Translations under genes and position numbers: made by a program
The notes under the pieces: generated by a model
The model's input: the letters and a program-made list of their open reading frames with translations, nothing else
Told to the model about the DNA's origin: nothing
The model's database searches: none
From: JADZEM01 sp046328125
GTDB lineage: Bacteria > Chloroflexota > UBA6077 > JACCZL01
Direction of reading: 5' to 3'
Assembly (NCBI GenBank): GCA_046328125.1
Contig: JAXLXF010000019.1
Coordinates: 1 to 64,000, forward strand
Length of the DNA: 64,000 nt
In this document: piece after piece, positions 44,436 through 52,159 of the stretch
Position numbering within the stretch: the stretch's first letter is position 1
Layout of the letters: every line of letters begins with the position of its first letter

Positions 44436-44483
44436 CTAACACTTTCTGAACGCCAGATCGCCTGATCCTAACACGTCCTTAGC
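44436..44483. promoter_or_regulatory. Direct repeats in the kinase / K+ importer spacer
   Basis: CTAACACTTTCTGAAC (44436-44451) and CTAACACGTCCTTAGC (44468-44483) agree at 12 of 16 positions. They are 32 bases apart, close to three helical turns. The spacer separates the divergent kinase operon and importer. This is the layout expected for an OmpR/KdpE-type dimer site. Confidence 0.4.
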
Positions 44484-44507
44484 GGGTGCTCGACTGATGA
44501 TCCTCTC

Positions 44508-46571
44508 ATGAGCACTCCGTCTCTCTCCGACACCGATACAGCATCAACATCACGTCGAAACGGCTCCGAACGCCCCGAAATAGACCACGCCCACGGCGAG
44601 CTCGAGTTTCGGCAGGTCGTCCAGGGCAGGCGGCCCGGCGAGCGCTACGTGAGAATCGCTCGACATAAGGGCTTCAAGCGGCTCGGGCACGGCCTGCTGG
44701 TGCCGCGCGCCACCGAGACGAAAGCAAAGGGGCCGCTCGGCATCGCCCGCCGGCTGCTGTTCGGCAGCCCGATCCCCACCGCCAACGAGATCCACGAGCG
44801 CCTGACCAGGCTGAAGGCGCTGGCCGTCTTCTCGTCAGACGCGCTCTCCTCCGTCGCCTACGCCACCGAGGAGATCATGAAGGTGCTGGTCCTGGGCGGC
44901 CTCGGGCTGCTCTCGCTGACCATGCCGATCTCGCTCCTGATCGTGGCGCTTTTGGCGATCGTCGTCCTCTCGTACCGCCAGACCATCGCGGCGTACCCGT
45001 CCGGCGGCGGCAGCTACATCGTCGCCAGCGACAACCTCGGCGAGACGGCCGGTCTGACGGCAGCTGCCTCGCTGCTGATCGACTACGTCCTGACCGTCTC
45101 GGTCTCGATCGCGGCGGGCGTGGCGGCCATCACCTCGCTCTTTCCAGAGGTGCTGCCGTACGCCCTGGAGATCTCGATCGGAGCGGTGGTGCTCATCACC
45201 ATCGCCAACCTGCGCGGCATCCGCGAGTCCGGCTCGATCTTCGCGGCGCCCACCTACGTGTTCGTCTTCATGATGTACGCCCTGATCGGGTACGGCCTGT
45301 TCCGCCTCTGGCTGGGCGACCTGACCTACACCCCGCCCGAGACGGTCCTCCAGTCGAGCGGTGAGGCGGTCGGGCTGTTCTTCCTGCTCTCGGCGTTCGC
45401 CCAGGGCTGTACCGCGATGACCGGCACCGAGGCCATCTCGAACGGCGTGCCGGCGTTCAAGCAGCCAGAGTCGAAGAACGCCCGCACCACCCTCGTCCTG
45501 ATGGGCATCCTGCTCGGCACGATGTTCATGGGGATGTCGTACCTGGCGATGCAGCTCGGCGTGGTCCCCGCCGAAGACGAGACGGTCCTCTCCCAGCTCG
45601 GGCGGACCATCTTCGGGATCGGGCCGCTCTGGGTGATCCTCCAGGTCGCGACCGCGCTGATCCTGGTGCTGGCCGCGAACACCTCGTTCGCCGATTTCCC
45701 GCGCCTCGCCTCGATCCTGGCTCGCGACCGCTACCTGCCGCGAGGCTTCCAGTTCCGGGGCGACCGACTGGCGTTCACGGCCGGCATCGCCGTGCTGGCC
45801 GGCCTCGCCATCGTCCTGCTGGTCGCGTTCGACGGCAGCCTGGACCACCTGATCCCGTTGTACGCGGTCGGCGTCTTCACCAGCTTCACCCTCTCGCAGG
45901 CCGGAATGGTCGTGCACTGGCGAAAGGCTCGCACGCGCGGCTGGCGTCGGGCGGCCATCGTCAACGGCGTCGGCGCCGTCGCCACGGGCATCGTGACGCT
46001 GGTCATCGCCAGCACCAAGCTCCTGCACGGCGCCTGGATCGTCGTGGTGCTGATCCCCCTGTTCATCGGCCTCTTGCGGGCAATCCACGGCCACTACCGC
46101 GTTCTGGACGGCACCCGCCGCGCCGAGACGCCGCTGGCGCCAGAAGAGGTCGTCGTGCGGGTGGTGGTGCCGATTGGCGACCTGGGAGTCCAGGCACGCC
46201 AGGCGCTGGCGTTCGCGCGGGCAATCGCTCAGGACGACCAGCATGTGGTGGCGGTCCACGTGGCGGACGACATGGCCGAAGCCGAAGAGCTGCGCCACGA
46301 GTGGGAAGTCTGGGAGTGCGGCGTGGAGCTAGTGATCGTCGAGTCGCCGTTCCGCTCGCTGACCGGCCCGCTCCTGGCGTACGTGGACGCGCTCAAGGAC
46401 GTGAACCCCAACGACACGATCACGGTCGTGCTGCCGGAGCTGGTGGCGTCGCGCTGGTGGGAGCACCTGCTCCACAACCACACCGCGCTACGCCTGAAAG
46501 CGGCGCTCCTGTTCCACCCGGGCATCGTCGTCACGAACGTGCCGTACCACCTGGCGCAGCAGGCAGCGTGA
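44508..46571 (+). CDS. APC-superfamily permease, KimA-like potassium importer
   Basis: The 687-aa protein begins its membrane part with 'LTRLKALAVFSSDALSSVAYATEEI'-type sequence (about residues 98-122), which matches KimA (YdaO), the high-affinity K+/H+ importer of Bacillus. About 12 hydrophobic helices follow to about residue 530, including 'YPSGGGSYIVASDNLGE'. A soluble C-terminal domain of about 150 residues (USP-like start 'VVVRVVVPIGDLGVQARQAL') completes it, as in KimA. An N-terminal extension of about 95 residues is longer than in KimA. The KdpDE-like operon is divergent. K+ is therefore the likely substrate; an amino-acid substrate cannot be excluded. Confidence 0.85.
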   Translation: MSTPSLSDTDTASTSRRNGSERPEIDHAHGELEFRQVVQGRRPGERYVRIARHKGFKRLGHGLLVPRATETKAKGPLGIARRLLFGSPIPTANEIHERLTRLKALAVFSSDALSSVAYATEEIMKVLVLGGLGLLSLTMPISLLIVALLAIVVLSYRQTIAAYPSGGGSYIVASDNLGETAGLTAAASLLIDYVLTVSVSIAAGVAAITSLFPEVLPYALEISIGAVVLITIANLRGIRESGSIFAAPTYVFVFMMYALIGYGLFRLWLGDLTYTPPETVLQSSGEAVGLFFLLSAFAQGCTAMTGTEAISNGVPAFKQPESKNARTTLVLMGILLGTMFMGMSYLAMQLGVVPAEDETVLSQLGRTIFGIGPLWVILQVATALILVLAANTSFADFPRLASILARDRYLPRGFQFRGDRLAFTAGIAVLAGLAIVLLVAFDGSLDHLIPLYAVGVFTSFTLSQAGMVVHWRKARTRGWRRAAIVNGVGAVATGIVTLVIASTKLLHGAWIVVVLIPLFIGLLRAIHGHYRVLDGTRRAETPLAPEEVVVRVVVPIGDLGVQARQALAFARAIAQDDQHVVAVHVADDMAEAEELRHEWEVWECGVELVIVESPFRSLTGPLLAYVDALKDVNPNDTITVVLPELVASRWWEHLLHNHTALRLKAALLFHPGIVVTNVPYHLAQQAA

Positions 46572-46804
46572 TGAGTACGTCAGCACGCGAGAACGCGGAA
46601 GCACAGGAAGCCATCGCGCTGGCGATGGCGAGCATGCGGCCGGTCGCCCAGGTGGCCGTCGATCTCGGCATCCGCACCGAGGTCGAGCTACCGCGCCTGC
46701 CCGGGATCGTGGAGTGGGCGCGGTCGCTCGCCGACGCACTCGGGCTGACCGCCACCGTCGAGATACAGGCGGACGGCGTCTGCGTGCGCTTCGCCCCGCT
46801 CTAA
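46571..46804 (+). CDS. Small protein co-translated with the K+ importer
   Basis: The 77-aa protein starts at an ATG sharing one base with the importer's stop (TGATG), so the two are translationally coupled. The sequence 'MRPVAQVAVDLGIRTEVELPRLPGIVEWARSL' is mostly helical and acidic, with no membrane segment. I do not recognise the family. The tight coupling suggests a cytoplasmic accessory or regulatory subunit of the importer. Confidence 0.7.
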   Translation: MSTSARENAEAQEAIALAMASMRPVAQVAVDLGIRTEVELPRLPGIVEWARSLADALGLTATVEIQADGVCVRFAPL

Positions 46805-46849
46805 CCCCTCAATTCTCACAACCGGCCCCATCGCTCAGCGTTCTCTCGT

Positions 46850-46871
46850 TGTACTCAGTACGACGAGTACA
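46850..46871. promoter_or_regulatory. Inverted repeat upstream of small membrane ORF
   Basis: TGTACTC and GAGTACA are separated by 8 bases. The repeat lies 25 bases before the ATG at 46896 and after the stop of the 77-aa gene. It may be an operator or a weak hairpin. Confidence 0.35.
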
Positions 46872-46895
46872 GAGAGCGGTGGGGGTAGGACACGC

Positions 46896-47012
46896 ATGGA
46901 CGAGCTGTACGTACTGTGGCTGATGATCGGGTGGGGTCTCGCGTTCTGGGCCGGCTACGACCTGCACCTGCGAGTGACGCGCTGGCTGCGGGCGCGCCAG
47001 GAGGCCGACTGA
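46896..47012 (+). CDS. Candidate 38-aa single-span membrane protein
   Basis: The short frame encodes one hydrophobic helix (LYVLWLMIGWGLAFWAGY) followed by an Arg-rich end (RVTRWLRARQ), the positive-inside pattern of a small membrane protein. GTAGGA lies 5 bases before the ATG. It follows the importer and its coupled 77-aa gene on the same strand. Small one-span peptides such as KdpF stabilise K+ transporters, so a similar role is possible. This is inferred from context only; the short length makes chance hard to exclude. Confidence 0.45.
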   Translation: MDELYVLWLMIGWGLAFWAGYDLHLRVTRWLRARQEAD

Positions 47013-47055
47013 CCGCGCAAACAACCCGCTGACTGGGCGGGGCTTTCCGTGTCGG

Positions 47056-47244
47056 TCAGGCCGGGTCGAAGATGCTGGCTGGCCGGACCTCCTGAAGGTC
47101 GAGCTTGTCGAGGGCGACCAGCATCGCGCGGTTCGCCTCGATGTTCGGGATGATGGCCGCGGCCTCCTCCAGCGACACGTCGATGTCGGCCACGCGGCGC
47201 AGGTACTCCTGCACGAACGACGGGGTCAACGGCTCCCGCTCCAC
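47056..47244 (-). CDS. AtzG/GatC-like small amidase subunit, copy 1
   Basis: The 62-aa protein has the GatC/AtzG layout: helical 'VQEYLRRVADIDVSLEEAAAIIPNIEANRAML' then 'LQEVRPASIFDP'. That end matches the 'E-x-A-x-x-F-x-P' tail that threads across the amidase partner. The start is GTG 47244, 6 bases after GGGAGGTG. It is the last gene of the amidase operon, 17 bases after a second small gene of similar type. Stabilising the amidase is the likely job. Confidence 0.7.
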   Translation of the reverse strand: MEREPLTPSFVQEYLRRVADIDVSLEEAAAIIPNIEANRAMLVALDKLDLQEVRPASIFDPA

Positions 47245-47261
47245 TGTGCTCACCTCCCGAG

Positions 47262-47459
47262 CTACCGCTCGAACGTCGCCGGGTAAATCGGGGCCGGCTC
47301 GGCGTAGCGCGTCTCCGGCAGGCGCACGCCGGCCTGCCACTCCGCGATCGTCGGGTAGACCCGGATCAGCCGCTCGCGCTCCTCGGGCGTCACCGGCATC
47401 CCGGTCCGCGCCAGCATCGCGTCCACCTGGGCCGTCGCATCGGCTGTCACGTCGCTCAT
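47262..47459 (-). CDS. AtzG/GatC-like small amidase subunit, copy 2
   Basis: The 65-aa protein overlaps the amidase stop by 4 bases (ATGA). It reads VDAMLARTGMPVTPEERERL, then 'PTIAEWQAGVR' and the C-terminal 'YAEPAPIYPATFE', whose 'EPAPxYxP' tail matches the DUF4089/AtzG family. It is not closely similar to copy 1, so the two are not a recent duplication. One may pair with this amidase and the other with a different one. Confidence 0.68.
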   Translation of the reverse strand: MSDVTADATAQVDAMLARTGMPVTPEERERLIRVYPTIAEWQAGVRLPETRYAEPAPIYPATFER

Positions 47460-48895
47460 GCCGGCAGCGCCTCCTTCGCCAGCTGCTGCGCGATCGGCGG
47501 CAGCTGCAGGTGCCAGTCCGTGATCTGCTGGTACGCATCCGAGACCGCGAAGCAGGTCGGCTCGTCGAATGGCCGCCCCACCACCTGCATCCCGATCGGC
47601 AGCCCGCCCGACGAGAAGCCGGCTGGAATGCTGATCGCGGGCAGGCCGGTCAGGTTCCAGATCGGGGTGAAGCCGGCCGCGCGCATCATGCCGTCAGGGT
47701 CGTACCCCTCGAAGGTCGGCGCGGTGGTGGGCATGGTCGGGCAGATCAGCACGTCCACCCCGCCCTGGCCCCTCACCCCGAACGCGTCGGCGCACTCCTG
47801 GCGGATCAGCGGGCGCATCCGCTGCGCATTCACGTAGTCGGCCGCCGTGTAGAAGGCGCCCAGCTGGAACTGCGCCCGCGTGTACTTGCCGTACAGCTCC
47901 GCCTTCGACTTCAAGTCTGGCTCGTGGTAGGCGTACGCCTCGGAGATCATCGTGATCCGCTGGGCGTGGCGCGCGGCATCCGCGTGCGGGATGCTGACCT
48001 CGACCAGCGTCGCGCCGGCCTTCTCCATCGCCGCGAGCGCCGCCTCCACCGTGGCCTTCACCTCCGGGTCCAGGCCCGGCACTGTGAAGAAGTAGTCGTG
48101 GAGCACGCCGATTCTGACGCCCTCCAGCGAGCCAGTAAACGCGCCCATCATGTCCGGCACCGGCACGTCCACCGTCGAGATGTCCAGCGGGTCGTAGCCG
48201 GCCATCACCTGGAGCATGATCGCGCAGTCCTTCGCGGTGCGCGCCATCGGCCCGATGTGGTCCAGGCTGTACCCGAGCGGGACGCAGCCTTCCTTGCTGA
48301 CCCGGCCGTACGTTTGCTTCATGCCGCTGATGCCGCAATAGGATGCCGGCCCTCTGACCGAGCCACCCGTACAGGTGCCCAGACCGCCCAGGATCAGGCC
48401 GCCACCGACCGCTGACCCGGTCCCAGACGAGGAGCCGCCCGGCGTGCGGGTCAGGTCCCACGGGTTCTTGGGGATGCGGAAGCCGGTGTCAGGGTCGGGC
48501 CAGCCGAGCGCGAACTCGTGCAGCCCGAGCTTGCCAATCGGGATGGCGCCAGCTGCCCGCAGCTTCTTGACCACGGTCGCGTCGTCGCGCTGGCCCCAGG
48601 CCGGGTCCAGCACGCGGCTGTTCGCGGTGCTCGGGGCGTCCTTCGTGGCGATGATGTCCTTGACGCCGAGCGGAATCCCCTGCAACGGCCCCTTGTCGAT
48701 GCCGGCCGCGAAGTCGGCGTCAGCCTGCCGGGCTCCGGCCAGCGCGGACTCGTCCATGACGGTGATGAACGCCGCCAGGATATCTTGCGTGGCGTGGATA
48801 CGCGCGAGCTGGGCCTCGGCGAGCGCCACCGAGGTGATCCGACCGCTGCGCAGCCACGCGGCCGCTTCGGCAATCGTCAACGGAAGCTCAGGCAT
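47456..48895 (-). CDS. Amidase signature family enzyme (AtzF/GatA-like)
   Basis: The 479-aa protein shows the amidase signature Ser-cisSer-Lys triad: K79 in 'PLGVKDI', cis-Ser in 'TPGGSSSGTG' (about S155) and nucleophile S179 in 'TCTGGSVRGPAS'. The usual Asp two residues before the first Gly of the nucleophile loop is Cys here. It is not the tRNA-dependent GatA by context (no gatB/gatC). The small AtzG-like genes downstream suggest a heteromeric amidase. The amide substrate is unknown. Confidence 0.9.
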   Translation of the reverse strand: MPELPLTIAEAAAWLRSGRITSVALAEAQLARIHATQDILAAFITVMDESALAGARQADADFAAGIDKGPLQGIPLGVKDIIATKDAPSTANSRVLDPAWGQRDDATVVKKLRAAGAIPIGKLGLHEFALGWPDPDTGFRIPKNPWDLTRTPGGSSSGTGSAVGGGLILGGLGTCTGGSVRGPASYCGISGMKQTYGRVSKEGCVPLGYSLDHIGPMARTAKDCAIMLQVMAGYDPLDISTVDVPVPDMMGAFTGSLEGVRIGVLHDYFFTVPGLDPEVKATVEAALAAMEKAGATLVEVSIPHADAARHAQRITMISEAYAYHEPDLKSKAELYGKYTRAQFQLGAFYTAADYVNAQRMRPLIRQECADAFGVRGQGGVDVLICPTMPTTAPTFEGYDPDGMMRAAGFTPIWNLTGLPAISIPAGFSSGGLPIGMQVVGRPFDEPTCFAVSDAYQQITDWHLQLPPIAQQLAKEALPA

Positions 48896-48979
48896 GGAAC
48901 CTCCAGTTCACCGTGGTCCGTTGTCAGAGACTCGTAGCGGACACGGTCGCTCATGGACTCGACCAGATGCAAGTCGATG

Positions 48980-49027
48980 CCGTGGAGTGAAGTCCACGTC
49001 TACCATTGGTGCGTGGCTACGCCACGC
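48980..49027. repeat. Partial copy of dispersed palindromic element A
   Basis: It contains CCGTGGAGTGAAGTCCACG, then TCTACCATTGG and the inverted repeat GCGTGGC-TAC-GCCACGC. It lies just upstream of the second amidase gene, between divergent amidases. It matches the ends and the internal unit of the element at 58581-58773. Confidence 0.7.
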
Positions 49028-49065
49028 CGAGGGCGGGCCAGGCCGAGGTGGCAGGAGGAACGCGC

Positions 49066-50517
49066 ATGGCAACAAATCTGTGTGACCTGACCGCGTTGGA
49101 GCTGGCCGAGCAGATCGGGAGTCGTGCCGTCTCGCCGGTCGAGGTGATCCGCGCGGTGCAGGCGCGCCTCGACGAGACCGAGCCGTTCCTCAACGCCTAC
49201 ATCACCCGGCTGGACGAGGAAGCGCTCGCCGCTGCCCAGGCCGCCGAGGCCGAGATCGCGGCCGGCAACTACCGAGGCCCGCTTCACGGTGTCCCGCTCG
49301 CCGTCAAGGACAACATCGCCGTCGCGGGGACCAACACGACCGCCGGCGCGAAGGTGCTCGCCGACAACTTCACCCCCGAAGACGCCGAGGTCGTCAGAAG
49401 GCTGCGCGCGGCCGGCGCCATCGTCGTCGGCAAGACCAACATGGCCGAGATGGCCTCCGGGCCGCGCTCGCGCAACGTCCACTACGGCAACATGCGCAAC
49501 CCGTGGGGTCCGAACCACGACGCCAGCGGGTCGAGCGGCGGCTCAGCCGTCAGCGTGGCCGCCCGCCAGGTGCCGCTCGCGCTCGGGACGGACGCCGGCG
49601 GCTCGGTCCGGCTTCCGGCCGCCATGTGCGGCGTCGTCGGCCTGAAGCAGACCCACGGTCGGGCCAGCACGCGCGGCCTGCTCGCGAGCGGCAACGTCAC
49701 GGTGGACCACATCGGCCCGCTCGGGCGAACCGTCGCTGACGTGGCGCTGACGCTGGAGACGATGGCCGGCTACGACCCGCTCGACCCGACCAGCGCCGAC
49801 CGCCCGGTCCCGTCGTACCGCGACGCTCTCCGCACCCACCTTGCGGATGTCAGGATCGGCGTCCCAACGTCCTTCTTCTTCGACATCCTGCACCCCGAGG
49901 TGGAGTCGGGTATCAGAACGGCCATCGAGGTGCTCGGGCAACTGGGCGCGACGCTGGTGCCAATCGAGATCGCGGACCTGGAGGATCTGTTGAACGCGCG
50001 CGGGGCGCTGACCGCCGAGGGGCTGGCGTTCCACGACCCGCTGCTGCGCGCCCACCCCGAGCTGTACGGCGACGAGCTCCGCCGACGCCTGCTCGCCAAC
50101 TATTTCATCACCGGCCGCGACGTCGCCCGCGCCAACCGCGCCCGCCGCATCCTCAAGGAGCGGTTCCAGGCCGTCTTCGAACAGGTCGACCTGCTGGCGA
50201 CCCCGGCAATCACCACCCCGTCCGTCCCGCTCGCCGACGATACCATCATCCTCAAGGACTTCCGCACCGGCGAGACCATCGAGGGCACGTTCCAGGCACA
50301 CGTCACCCGGCTGACCGCGCTGTTCAACTCGACGGGCGCCCCTGCGATCTCGGTGCCGGGCGGCTTCACCTCGGACGGCTTCCCCATCGGGCTCCAGCTG
50401 ATCGGGCGACCGTTCGAGGACAGCCTGGTGCTCGGGGCAGCCCACGCTTACGAGCAAGCCACGGCGTGGCACACTCGCAAGCCGCCCTACGTGACCGCCG
50501 CCGCCGTCCGCGCCTGA
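49066..50517 (+). CDS. Amidase signature family enzyme, second copy
   Basis: The 483-aa protein shows K81 in 'PLAVKDNIA', cis-Ser S156 in 'SGSSGGSA' and nucleophile S180 in 'LGTDAGGSVRLPA', a canonical loop with Asp. The ATG at 49066 has AGGAGGA 6 bases before; codons upstream of it derive from a repeat. It is transcribed divergently from the first amidase and shares only family-level similarity with it. Candidates are aryl, aliphatic or urea-derivative amidases; the substrate is not deducible. Confidence 0.9.
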   Translation: MATNLCDLTALELAEQIGSRAVSPVEVIRAVQARLDETEPFLNAYITRLDEEALAAAQAAEAEIAAGNYRGPLHGVPLAVKDNIAVAGTNTTAGAKVLADNFTPEDAEVVRRLRAAGAIVVGKTNMAEMASGPRSRNVHYGNMRNPWGPNHDASGSSGGSAVSVAARQVPLALGTDAGGSVRLPAAMCGVVGLKQTHGRASTRGLLASGNVTVDHIGPLGRTVADVALTLETMAGYDPLDPTSADRPVPSYRDALRTHLADVRIGVPTSFFFDILHPEVESGIRTAIEVLGQLGATLVPIEIADLEDLLNARGALTAEGLAFHDPLLRAHPELYGDELRRRLLANYFITGRDVARANRARRILKERFQAVFEQVDLLATPAITTPSVPLADDTIILKDFRTGETIEGTFQAHVTRLTALFNSTGAPAISVPGGFTSDGFPIGLQLIGRPFEDSLVLGAAHAYEQATAWHTRKPPYVTAAAVRA

Positions 50518-50580
50518 CCCCCTCCCATCACACCGCGGCTACCCAAACAGACAATTGTCAGGAATGCGTTCGACACGATC

Positions 50581-50650
50581 GTGGAGCGCGGCCATCCTGG
50601 CCGCCCCGGTTGGCGACGCTACCGGGGCGGCCAGGATGGCCGCGCTCCAC
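50581..50650. repeat. Perfect 30-bp inverted repeat (hairpin family B)
   Basis: The arms 50581-50610 and 50621-50650 are exact reverse complements, with a 10-base loop (TGGCGACGCT). It begins GTGGAGCGCGGCC. It lies between two convergent genes (amidase and the low-complexity protein) and would terminate both. Bases 50627-50648 recur at 16582-16603. Confidence 0.85.
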
Positions 50651-50707
50651 GGGCACGTTCTCCGTCCTTCTCAGATGACGGGCCTGGTCCACACGACAGC
50701 GCGGCTG

Positions 50708-51898
50708 TCAGGGCTGGCGGTACAGCACGTACATGCCGGCACGGTCGATGGTGGCTGAGACCCGCGTGGCGTCCGGCTCGGCGTGCTGGTCCGGGAGCGG
50801 CTTCCAGACCATCCCGTCCAGGTACGCCAGACTGAGACGCCCACGGTCCGCTGACGGCACCGCACCGGCGGGGTAAGCCACCGTCAGGTCGAGCGGCGCC
50901 GGCAGCGTCCGAGGATCGCCGTTCGATGTGGTGACCTGGAACACCGTCTCGCTCAGGATCGGTCCTGGGGGCGTGGGCACGCTGCCGGGCTCGATCTGGA
51001 GGCAGGTCAGCGTTGCCCGGGGTGGTAGGGCATCTGGTCCGGCGGTCACCTGGACCCGGTCGTCCAGGCAGCGCAGCTCGGTCGGGCGGCCGGCCGACGC
51101 CGTCACCGTCGATGCGCCGCCACGGGGCACCGGTTGGACGCTCGCCGGCGAGGCCGCTGGCGCAACTGGCACGAGCGGGGCGGCGGAGCCGGCGGGTGGC
51201 GACGCCGCCGGCGGTGCCGGCCGGGCCGGCGCTGGCGATACGGATGGCCCGGATTGGCCAACGGGCAACGGAGGCGGCGGGGCCAGCGTCGATGCAGGCG
51301 GGGGGACGGTGGCCGAGGGCTGCGTCGGCTTCTCGGCAACCGGCGCGGCCGGGGTCGCCGTCACGACGACCACCACCGGCGTCACAGTGGGAGGCGCGGG
51401 CGGCGGCGGGGCGGCCTGGGTTGCCGCAGCCACGACGGTCGCCTGGACCTCATACGCCTGAGCCGTCGCGCGGGCCTGCTCGGCGGCAGCGGACTGACTG
51501 GCCGCCTGGGCAGCTGCCGTGGCGTTGGCGGCGGCAGCGCTCGCGGCGGTCGTCGTGGCCTGCGCTTGCGCCGTCGCCTGGGCCACCGTCGCGACCGCGT
51601 TCGCCGCCTCGGCAGTCGCGGTCGCCTGGTTGACGGCGGTAACAGTCGCGTTCAACGCCACTTCTTCGGCGCGCTGGGTCTGCGAGAACCACCAGTACAG
51701 CGCTATCGCGATGAGCGCGGCCATCAGCGCGAGCATCGCCCTCGGCGTCTTCGGCGCACGACCGCCACTGGGCGGGAGCGGCCCCCGCTCCAGGACTCTG
51801 GCGTCTTCGACGGTCACGTCGTCCTGGCGGACCGCCACGCGGGGGATCGGCTCGGTCGGCGTGAACGGGCCGGAGCCGGCTGGAGGAGGTCTGTCCAC
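50708..51898 (-). CDS. Membrane-anchored Ala/Thr- and Pro-rich protein with C-terminal beta domain
   Basis: The 396-aa protein starts at GTG 51898, with GAGAGG upstream; the frame is open further but without a site. A cytoplasmic start (about 50 residues) is followed by one membrane helix ('MLALMAALIAIALYWWF') and an Ala/Thr/Gln-rich helical stretch of about 75 residues with a TAXAXA-type pattern. A long Pro/Ala linker follows, then a C-terminal domain with 'LDLTVAYPAGAVPSADRGRL' and 'LDGMVWKPLP', resembling beta-sandwich (ZU5-like) modules. Function unknown; cell-surface anchoring is likely. Confidence 0.75.
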   Translation of the reverse strand: MDRPPPAGSGPFTPTEPIPRVAVRQDDVTVEDARVLERGPLPPSGGRAPKTPRAMLALMAALIAIALYWWFSQTQRAEEVALNATVTAVNQATATAEAANAVATVAQATAQAQATTTAASAAAANATAAAQAASQSAAAEQARATAQAYEVQATVVAAATQAAPPPPAPPTVTPVVVVVTATPAAPVAEKPTQPSATVPPPASTLAPPPPLPVGQSGPSVSPAPARPAPPAASPPAGSAAPLVPVAPAASPASVQPVPRGGASTVTASAGRPTELRCLDDRVQVTAGPDALPPRATLTCLQIEPGSVPTPPGPILSETVFQVTTSNGDPRTLPAPLDLTVAYPAGAVPSADRGRLSLAYLDGMVWKPLPDQHAEPDATRVSATIDRAGMYVLYRQP

Positions 51899-51959
51899 AA
51901 TCGAGCCTCTCGACACGGGCTGCTGGACCAATTGCAGACACCGTACCGGGTCGCCAGGG

Positions 51960-52047
51960 CAATGGCACAAAGGTGCTATTGGCCGGAGAGCGACTCGGAT
52001 CGAGGGGGCAATGCCACGCTCCGTCAGTTGCCACGAATGGCACAAAG
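51960..52047. promoter_or_regulatory. Candidate operators between divergent surface-protein genes
   Basis: An inverted repeat CAATGGCAC-N4-GTGCTATTG (51960-51981, 8 of 9 pairs) is followed 75 bases later by a second ATGGCACAAAG and a TGCCA-N4-TGGCA repeat (52029-52042). The 11-base word ATGGCACAAAG occurs at 51962 and 52037. The 261-base spacer separates divergent genes, so one factor could control both. Confidence 0.45.
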
Positions 52048-52159
52048 CTCCGATGCGGCCCCCGCCCAGCGCCCCTAGAGTGACTCCAGGACCAGGCGAC
52101 ACCAGTCCCATCCAGACGGACCGCCGGGCCAGCCCACATCAGTACTCCTGGAGACTGCG

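Noticed and set aside
44393..44507. c-di-AMP (ydaO-type) riboswitch before the KimA-like gene
   Set aside because: The spacer is only 115 bases and shows none of the expected paired segments; the control region looks protein-bound.
51962..51977. TGGCAC-like sigma-54 promoter
   Set aside because: The distance between GG and GC is 9, not 10, and Chloroflexota generally lack sigma-54; an inverted repeat explains the bases better.
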